Assembly: GCA_964017045.1 (NCBI GenBank)
Contig: OZ024809.1
Location: 5,169,012 to 5,233,011, forward strand
Source: Omphiscola glabra
Lineage: Eukaryota; Mollusca; Gastropoda; Lymnaeidae
DNA length: 64,000 nucleotides
Reading direction: 5' to 3'
The first letter of the stretch is position 1, and every line of letters starts with the position of its first letter. A program made the position numbers and the translations under genes. Shown here in pieces: positions 56,722-64,000 of this stretch. The notes below the pieces were generated by a model, which saw only the letters and a list, made by a program, of their open reading frames with translations, was not told the origin of the DNA and did not search any database.

Positions 56722-57602
56722 ACTACACACTTTGGTCAAAACACTACACACCTTTGGTCAAACACTACACACTTTGGCCAAAACACTATACACCTTTGGT
56801 CAAACACTACACACTTTGGTCAAAACACTATACACCTTTGGTCAAACACTTCACACTTTGGTCAAAACACTACACACTTTGGTCAAAACACTACACACTT
56901 TGGTCAAAACACTACACACTTTGGTCAAAACACTACACACTTTGGTCAAAACACTACACACTTTGGTCAAAACACTACACACTTTGGTCAAAACACTACA
57001 CACTTTGGTCAAAACACTATACACTTTGGTCAAAACACTACACACTTTGGTCAAAACACTACACACTTTGGTCAAAACACTATACACTTTGGTCAAAACA
57101 CTACACACTTTGGTCAAAACACTACACACTTTGGTCAAAACACTACACACTTTGGCCAAAACACTACACACCTTTGGTCAAACACTACACACTTTGGTCA
57201 AAACACTACACACTTTGGTCAAAACACTACACACTTTGGTCAAAACACTACACACTTTGGTCAAAACACTACACACTTTGGTCAAAACACTACACACTTT
57301 GGTCAAAACACTACACACTTTGGTCAAAACACTACACACTTTGGTCAAAACACTACACACTTTGGTCAAAACACTACACACTTTGGCTAAAACACTACAC
57401 ACTTTGGTCAAAACACTACACACTTTGGTCAAAACACTACACACTTTGGTCAAACACTACACACTTTGGTCAAAACACTACACACTTTGGCCAAAACACT
57501 ACACACTTTGGTCAAAACACTACACACTTTGGTCAAAACACTACACACTTTGGTCAAAACACTACACACTTTGGTCAAACACTACACACTTTGGCCAAAA
57601 CT
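56722..57602 (+). repeat. 21-bp minisatellite, about 42 units
   Basis: Unit CTTTGGTCAAAACACTACAC plus A, very homogeneous. Variants: TTTGGCC at about 56776, 57154, 57486 and 57593, and a paired indel form CACCTTTGGTCAAAC at about 56749, 56791, 56835 and 57170 that keeps 21 bp. The 303- and 336-codon frames across it are products of the period. Confidence 0.97.
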
Positions 57603-57684
57603 GTGCTTTTTTGTTTTACATTTTTATTTAATTTTCTTAAATTCATTTTTTTTTTCGTCTTCTAAAACCAGAGGCTCAAAGCTT

Positions 57685-57885
57685 TGTGTCCAACTACCAC
57701 GTATACTGTGTCCTACTACCACGTATACTATGTCCGTATACCACATATACTGTGTCCGACTACCACCTTACTGTGTCCGACTACCACATATATTGTGTCC
57801 GAATACCACATATACTGTGTCAGACTATCACGTATAGTGTGTCCAACTACCACTTATATTGTGTCCGACTAACACATATATAGTG
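57685..57885 (+). repeat. 22-bp minisatellite, about 9 units
   Basis: Unit GTGTCCGACTACCACATATA plus CT, moderately diverged. Only 80 bp after the 21-bp array. Confidence 0.94.
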
Positions 57886-58215
57886 TCCGTGAAAAAAATT
57901 AAGGATCGAGGTGTCTACGAACACGATAAATTCCTATATTTAAAACCCCAAATCTTTATTACTTGTGTGGAGGACCCGTGCAGTATTTTAAGCATATCGA
58001 CGACCGTGATTACAAGAGATTTGAAGGCCAGTAAGTCACACCTAGCGAATCCAAGAGTACATCAGAACATCGAATCTACACCGAGTCAGCCCTAAGCTGG
58101 TGGACTGTAGTTCAATCCCCAGCAAAATAAATAGAAGCCAAAACACCAGCATCACGGGGTGGATTGGACTCGTTAACCTCGGATGGTAACTCATCCAAGA
58201 GTGGAACATTCTGAT
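57886..58215. other. Non-coding stretch
   Basis: GTAGTTCAATCCCC near 58108 resembles a Pol III B box, so a SINE fragment is possible; not supported further. Confidence 0.3.
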
Positions 58216-58216
58216 T

Positions 58217-58372
58217 TTAAATCCGGAGATGGAGTCCCTTAGGCAGTATGATATCGACACAATGGCAAATCCGGAGATGGAGTCCCGTAGGCAGTATGAT
58301 ATCGACACAATGTCAAATCCGGAGATGGAGTCCCGTAGGCAGTATGACATTGACACAATGACACAAATTGAA
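58217..58372 (+). repeat. 48-bp repeat, 3 units
   Basis: Unit contains AAATCCGGAGATGGAGTCCC and AGGCAGTATGATATCGACAC. Confidence 0.94.
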
Positions 58373-58389
58373 CCCGGACACACAGCTCA

Positions 58390-58680
58390 AATCAGTTTTT
58401 TTTCCGTTTTTCAAGGTGAAGATGGGGTGAATATGTTGACACTGATTTAACGGAATAAAATTCCCGATAACTGCACTAAATGAGAACCTTTTTTTTAAAC
58501 ATCGTTTTTGCGTTTGGTGCGTGCTATTTTCTATTGTTTTTCTGAAATAGTTGGGTTAAATAAATCTGCTGCATAAAAGCGGGTGTGACATTAGAATAAT
58601 AATATAAATCTATTTTTATGCAAATAAAGAATTTATACGAAATACTTTGTTATTAATGGGTTATTTAATTGTAATTTAAA
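58390..58680 (+). repeat. Dispersed repeat family X, copy
   Basis: Starts TCAAGGTGAAGATGG, then ACGGAATAAAATTCCCGATA and GCACTAAATGAGA, later TTTGGTGCG, AAAGCGGGTGTGACATTAGA and TTTATACGAAA. Aligns with 42955-43215 and 13690-13990. Confidence 0.8.
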
Positions 58681-59125
58681 TTCTGAAATGTTTTAGTATT
58701 TCCGTTAATGGTGCATTATCTATCACTATTTTACAGAATTGCTATGTTAAACTTTAACGTGGGCTAAAGATACCATTGTAGATAAACAAAGGCGGGTTAT
58801 CCTCTAAGTGCATACTTTTCCCATCGGGTTAACTGATGTGAATGAATTCACTCGGAGACAGCAGCGCCACCGCAGGAATACACCATTAAGGAAAACGAAC
58901 AGCATGTGGTGAAAGTAGGGCAGCTCATTTATCCCGAGTGTCCAGCAGAGGTCGCTGACCGACATGTTTTCTTCAGCTGTGGTGCGCGGGGATTTCGGGT
59001 GCTACTAGCACCGTTTCGATTCTGATGCTTCCTTCCTTTCAAGTCAATGCCGGTTTGTTTGTTGTTGGTTTTTTTTTGTGTTGTTGTTTGTTGTTGTTTT
59101 TTTTAAGTTTGTAACTTGTTTTATA
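58681..59125. other. Non-coding stretch
   Basis: T/GTT-rich at 59060-59110. No gene seen. Confidence 0.3.
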
Positions 59126-59127
59126 GG

Positions 59128-59315
59128 GTTTGTCATTGAATGGCGGAAATCTATTAATAGAACATCCGGGCTTACAGTCTGGCCAATCTCATAAACTAAG
59201 ATATTAATAAAACGTCGTGGTATTTCGTTCGTGACGCTCAACAACTTCAACCTAGACGAAAATGTTTTTACAGCTTTGTTTTACGAAAGATTTCACAATC
59301 AAATTGTCACTCCTG

Positions 59316-59359
<44 letters not shown>

Positions 59360-59475
59360 ATATATCTAGGCATAAATATGTGGAAATACATTGTTAGGGG
59401 CTATGTTTTACGAAAGCGTTGTCTATAAATAGTAACATGTGACGTTTTCCGGTCTTAGAAACGACAACCCTATTC
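59128..59475 (+). repeat. Dispersed repeat family Y, copy 2 with TA insert
   Basis: Aligns with 39868-40175; a TA microsatellite (about 59318-59364) sits inside it at a place where copy 1 has none. Confidence 0.82.
59318..59364. repeat. TA microsatellite
   Basis: Two runs of AT/TA joined by a TTA break; may form a cruciform. Confidence 0.93.
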
Positions 59476-59489
59476 ACGGAAGAAGACGT

Positions 59490-59660
59490 TCAACGGAAAC
59501 GTCCGCTATAGTGTCAGCAGAAACGTCCGCTATAGTGTCAGCAGAAACGTCCGCTATAGTGTCAGCAGAAACGTCCGCTATAGTGTCAGCAGAAACGTCC
59601 GCTATAGTGTCAGCAGAAACGTCCACTATAGTGTCAGCAGAAACGTCCGCTATAGTGTCT
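59490..59660 (+). repeat. 24-bp minisatellite, 7 units
   Basis: Unit GTCAGCAGAAACGTCCGCTA plus TAGT, nearly perfect, following directly on repeat family Y. Confidence 0.96.
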
Positions 59661-60735
59661 TGCTTCATATTTCAAAGGTCAAACAATTTAATACTTGCTC
59701 ATGGTGGTACAACATACGCATAACTAGCACGGCAATAACTCTTGTTAGAAGGCCTGCATTCAAACACAAATTTATTTAGAAACAAAATGTTTTTAAAACT
59801 AAGATTCATAAGTTGTTTTTTTAACATGCACGCTAGACTTGAACGACATATATTTCTGATTAGCAGGGGGGAGGAGGGGGGGGGAGAATACTTCTGTCAT
59901 CCTCTTTGCGTCATACATTTATACTGAGAACACTACCTCCTAGCAGTTGACAGTGTGGCTGAAGATTGACCTCAAGAGATCAGAGCGGTTGCCTTCAAAT
60001 ACCTCATCACGATGTTCTTAATTATTTACTCCGGAAAACAAGAACCGCTCCTGAAGTTGGATAACAAAGAAAATGTGTGTGTGTGTGGAAGGGAATAGAG
60101 GGTATTTAAATAAAAAAATTCATAATTTTGGAGGTAGGTGGTGCGGGGGTGGGGGTGAGACACAATCAAGAAAATGGGGCGTGATTACAATCAAACTTGA
60201 AGGCACGAGAAACTTCGTATAATTTCCGGCATTTGTTTTTATTATTTCCCCTCTTTTTTTTTTTTTAAATATTATTTTTAATTTTGTCCATGTGGGCCAG
60301 TTTGGAATTTCGGAAGGCAAAAAAATATTGTTTAAGATTGTGTGCTGAGTTATGTTCTTAAAACAAGGAATGATATCATTGGTAATATATGGAGACATGA
60401 TATTTTAGAAGTGATGGCTATGCATGGTATGTGTGATGTGGGGAATATCTCAGAATTAGGGCAAAAGGCCTAACAAGATGGCATTTGAACAGTACGGAAA
60501 TCGTTAATGCTGGAAAGAAAAAGACGGATATAGTTATTTCTTTAACATTAATAATGTCTGGCTACTTTCTATACCTGATGCTATGCTGACAGTGATAATA
60601 TTTGGAGGGGGGAGGGGGAAGAGATTCATGATTTTAAATATTCCATTTGCAGTCACGAGTAAAGCATTCGAGCAAAGAGAAAATATGTTTGGGGAAAAAC
60701 ACAAAATGGTGGTGTGGGGGCTTTAAGATAGGTCA
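59661..60735. other. Non-coding stretch
   Basis: G-rich near 59865-59883; A- and T-rich elsewhere. No exon recognised. Confidence 0.35.
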
Positions 60736-60737
60736 TA

Positions 60738-60815
60738 GGTCTGGTCATGTGGATGTGACATCATGCAGGCCTGGTCATAGGGTTGTGATATCATTTAGGC
60801 CTGGTATTACGGACC
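60738..60815 (+). repeat. 30-bp repeat, first block (2-3 units)
   Basis: Unit AGGCCTGGTCATAGGGTTGT plus GATATCAT. Confidence 0.82.
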
Positions 60816-61395
60816 GTTATAGATGGAGAATTTAATCTCTGGTGTTTTGTCTAGGGCTCGTTCTAAAAAACAGTCATTAATAAAGGACGATACCAAAGGT
60901 TAAAAATAAAAACAAATAAAACGACAATCAAGGCCAGAGCTAATTACAAGTAGTAACTTTTTAATTTGTGAACGACAATTAAATAATAACAGCAAGAGAA
61001 ATATGATTAAAATTATAAACTTACAGATTTGCTGGTACCGGTACTGTATATAAAAATACAATGAGCACAAAATTGTACGAGGAAATAAAAATCTCTACAC
61101 ACAATAAAGTATAATGACACACAGCATGCCTCGTAATCAAGGAAAGGAAAATCTCCCTCTCTCTCTCTATCGGTCAGCCCTTATTATAGGCATTTCCTAC
61201 TAATGTCTAGAACCGTCTAATGCATTGTTTTGCCTTCCCATTTTATCCAGAATCTTCTATTATTTTCGACAGTTCTCCTGACTAGAATAAATAAGGTTTT
61301 TCTAGCCACACTTCAAAGGCGGTCACGAGAGTTCACGAAGGGTCATGCACGTGAGACGTGAGATAGGCGTGCTAAAAACACGTCATCCTTCATAA
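60816..61395. other. Non-coding DNA between two blocks of one repeat
   Basis: AT-rich with a CTCTCTCTCTCT run near 61150; nothing else recognised. Confidence 0.35.
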
Positions 61396-61470
61396 CACCT
61401 GGTCATATGAATGCAATATCATACAGGCCTGGTCATAGGAATGCAATATCATACAGACCTTGTCATAGAA
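61396..61470 (+). repeat. 30-bp repeat, second block (2-3 units)
   Basis: Unit AGGCCTGGTCATAGGAATGC plus AATATCATAC, related to 60738-60815. Confidence 0.82.
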
Positions 61471-61552
61471 AATGGATGTGTGCCGTTTCAGCAAAAAATT
61501 ATTTTATTTCGATTCTACAATCGAACTTTGTAATCGGCGTTATTTCATAGCT

Positions 61553-61675
61553 ATCGTACGTTATTTTATAGAAATCGAGTGTTATTTCATGGATATCGGG
61601 TATTATTTCATGGATATCGGGTATTATTTCATGGATATCGGGTGTTATTTCATGGATATCGGGCGTTATTTGCTC
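61553..61675 (+). repeat. 20-bp minisatellite, 6 units
   Basis: Unit GTTATTTCATGGATATCGGG, the central four nearly identical. Confidence 0.93.
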
Positions 61676-61794
61676 TTTTCTAGTATCGGCGTGTACGAGA
61701 GAAAGCCGGCTAGAGTCCATCCAGTTGAATTGAAATATTGCTAATGGGAAAACATTATAAAACGGAATGTAATTTTGTGAAGGTAGGTGCGGTT

Positions 61795-62035
61795 TGAGAC
61801 GCTGGGATCACAGTGGCGTACTGCGTAGGTTGAGATGGTCCAACCATACAATGTTGACTGGGTATTTGAGACGGTATGATGGCAATTTCCATGAGATGTT
61901 TGGATGCCCGTGTCCTACTATGTAGGTTGAGATGGCTCAACCACAATGTTGAACAGGTTATGTGGAGACAGTTGGACCACAATGTCGTACTGGATATGTT
62001 GAAACGGTTAGGCCACAATTTCATAAAGAGTAGGT
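61795..62035 (+). repeat. Degenerate ~32-bp repeat
   Basis: Loose copies of GTTGAGATGG-TCAACCACAATGT with GTACTG between. Confidence 0.7.
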
Positions 62036-62752
62036 TCAGCAGGTCGATAGTATTATTATGTGACTTCATCTTAGCACGCCCTTGGATATTCAATAACAAT
62101 GATTTAGCTAACGGCTATTTAACCAGTTGGTTTTTTTGGTCACGTGATTTGATGATATTTGTAAATATTCACAGCTAGCCAAAGATCTAACTCAATCTCT
62201 TGGCAATATAATCAAGCTATTCCATAAAATTGTCGACCGTTTTACGGGTCCGGGTCTTCCTAACGTGCGTGAGTCTGAATTATATGCCTCCCCTCTTTCC
62301 AACTAAAATCCCGCCCCCTTTCTCCATCTTGTGCCAGGGGCTCATACATTTATGTCCATTACTTTGCATTTTTGGTGGGAGTGGGGTGGAAAGTTAATGC
62401 ACCGCCGGGACTGAGTGCGCCCGGACACCATAGACTGGGGAAAAGTCGTTTGGAGATCATCCGGGGATCAGGCACTGGGCCAATAATGGGATTCAATCCA
62501 GCAGGGAGGTCTCGGTCGTACGGTCGTTAGAGAAGAGCCATTCTTTGTTTAGATTATTCATGTATATTTTATATGACTTATTGTGTTCTTTAAAGTTTAG
62601 AAAGAATTTTTTTTCTGATTCCATACCGAGGGTAGATCTAATACATGAATTGTAATTGCGCGCAGTGTTTAGGGCGATAAAGTACTAGATGAGACACAGG
62701 GACAGAACAAAGAAAACTCTCATGGAATGGTTGACTAATAAAGGATGATGGC
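62036..62752. other. Non-coding stretch
   Basis: A GC-richer patch at 62395-62530 ending GGGATTCAATCC could be part of a SINE but no tRNA fold is clear. Confidence 0.3.
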
Positions 62753-62754
62753 TA

Positions 62755-63115
62755 AGAACTCCCAAATGTGTGCCCCCAAAGAACTACCAATAGTGCGCCC
62801 CCTAAGAACTACCAAAAGTGCGCCCCCTAAGAACTACTAAAAGTGCGCCCCTTAAGAACTCCCAAAGTGGACCCTTTAAGAACTACCAAAAGTGTGCCCC
62901 TAATAGGGATCTAAAGGGCGCCCCCTAAGAACTCCCAAAAGTGCACCCCTGAGATCTACCAAAATAGCGCCCCTAAGAACTCCCAAAAGTGTGCCCCCTA
63001 AGAACTCCCAAAAGTGTGCCCCTTAAGAACTACCAAAAGTGCGCCCCTAAAAACTACCAAAAGTGCGCCCCATAAGAACTACCAAAAGTGCGCCCCTTAA
63101 GAACTCCTAAAAATG
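62755..63115 (+). repeat. 24-25-bp minisatellite, about 15 units
   Basis: Unit AAGAACTACCAAAAGTGCGC plus CCCT, with CTCCC/CTACC variants. Confidence 0.95.
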
Positions 63116-63248
63116 CGGCACATTGCAAACACAAACAATATTTATATTATGTTAAATTTAAATAAACCCGAAAGTTACCACCCGGGGAGGTCGCCTCCTT
63201 CACCCCATACTAGGTACGCCACTGGAGGAGGTTATACAATTTTTATTA

Positions 63249-63480
63249 TCATCGCTTATTTATTTTCTTATTAAAAACCGGGTCAATATCGGTTCTAATG
63301 GGTTTTACCCAAACTTTTTTTATTTCATTGTTATTATTCACAACATTCTCATAAATGATGTCACGTCGCCAGTAGGTCACCTCAATTTTAAGGACTGTTT
63401 CCGATCCCAAAATAATTCGAATCCAGCCCAGCACTTTTGCGAGTCTTCTTGTCAATTTATCTTCCTTTAAAAAGTTCAGC
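63249..63480 (-). pseudogene. Unidentified minus-strand open frame
   Basis: 68 codons from the ATG at 63455, open a little further upstream. Protein-like, with RRLAKVLGWIRIILGSETV and an Asn-rich stretch. Family not recognised; a transposon-protein remnant is the likeliest reading, chance the alternative. Confidence 0.25.
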
Positions 63481-64000
63481 CTATTTTAAACCGTTGCCAA
63501 ACCAATAACATAGTTCCAGTCGGTCTGAACGGGAAAGAAAGAACAAAAATGGGTTAAACGTAAGAGAGAGAAAAAACAAAATTAAGTCATGCGCATGCCA
63601 GTGTGCCATAGAGTAGGTCGCCTGTCACGTCAAGGAAGTGCGTAACGTGACATATCACAGTTTGGGTTTATCCCACCAGCTGCTGGATGTGGCAAAACTC
63701 GACCGTTCTATCTCCGACGCATAAAACGAAACAGTGTTTAGTATTTCCTTCAGAGAAGAATGTAGTATTCTATTTTTTCGATATTCCCGATATGGTGACG
63801 CAATAGTGAATGGTGTTTTGTGTAGATGTCTTTTTCTTTTTTAGCATTCATCTTGGAGCGTCTCTATGACAAGTTGAGAACCGCACCATTATAATCTATG
63901 ATTTGTTTCTGTTGGATATATCTTTTTTCCCCCTCTAGACTAGGCTCTCCACGTGTTAAAAAAACAGAAATTTATTTACAAGCAGAAAATGTAATTTCTG
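63481..64000. other. Non-coding stretch at window end
   Basis: A pyrimidine tract ending CTAG at 63937-63938 looks like a splice acceptor but no coding exon follows within the window. Confidence 0.35.

Noticed and set aside
56621..57665. Open frames of 336 and 303 codons
   Set aside because: They are translations of the 21-bp minisatellite; all three frames of the plus strand and the minus strand are open because the unit has no stop.
58095..58125. tRNA or SINE B box (GTTCAATCCCC)
   Set aside because: No matching A box at the right distance and no clover-leaf; similar lone motifs near 28510 and 62495 were also dropped.

Overview
The window looks like non-coding nuclear DNA of an animal, most probably a gastropod or other mollusc. 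Evidence: long AT-rich stretches without open frames, one GC-rich exon with animal-type splice signals, non-LTR retrotransposons of the endonuclease/reverse-transcriptase type, many short hAT-like elements with 8-bp target duplications, and dozens of minisatellites. The mollusc assignment is inference from the style of the repeats, not proven. There are no prokaryotic operons, CRISPR arrays, rRNA genes or tRNA genes that I can support.

Layout. 1-3553 is a large near-perfect palindrome (arms 1-1216 and 2338-3553) holding two head-to-head copies of the 3' end of one LINE plus flanking DNA and a 26-bp minisatellite. The right LINE continues to about 6.2 kb and keeps recognisable endonuclease and reverse-transcriptase domains broken by frameshifts. 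6.8-18.8 kb is repeat-rich non-coding DNA (hAT element with target duplication at 9.7-10.1 kb, 39-bp and 46-bp minisatellites, LINE 3' ends, a fold-back element). At 19827-20923 lies the only convincing host gene piece: one exon of a cyclic-nucleotide-gated channel with S1 to S6 and pore; no other exon of the gene was recognised. 21-46 kb is intron or intergenic DNA dominated by minisatellites and hAT-like elements. 46.6-48.5 kb holds a decayed second copy of the first LINE family. 49-63 kb is again minisatellites, including a very homogeneous 21-bp array of about 42 units (56722-57602) and a 770-bp polypurine tract.

How it fits together: the channel exon is read on the + strand, so DNA downstream of 20923 is likely its intron for an unknown distance. 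The LINE and hAT-like copies are independent insertions. By adding up my boundaries, about 12 kb (near a fifth) of the window is tandem repeat. Most long open frames here come from repeat arrays whose unit length is a multiple of three, or from repeats that lack stops, and are not genes. I found no coherent new multi-gene system; the most noteworthy items are the palindrome, the single-exon channel core with Asp in its filter motif, the higher-order minisatellite structure and the nested hAT-like insertions.
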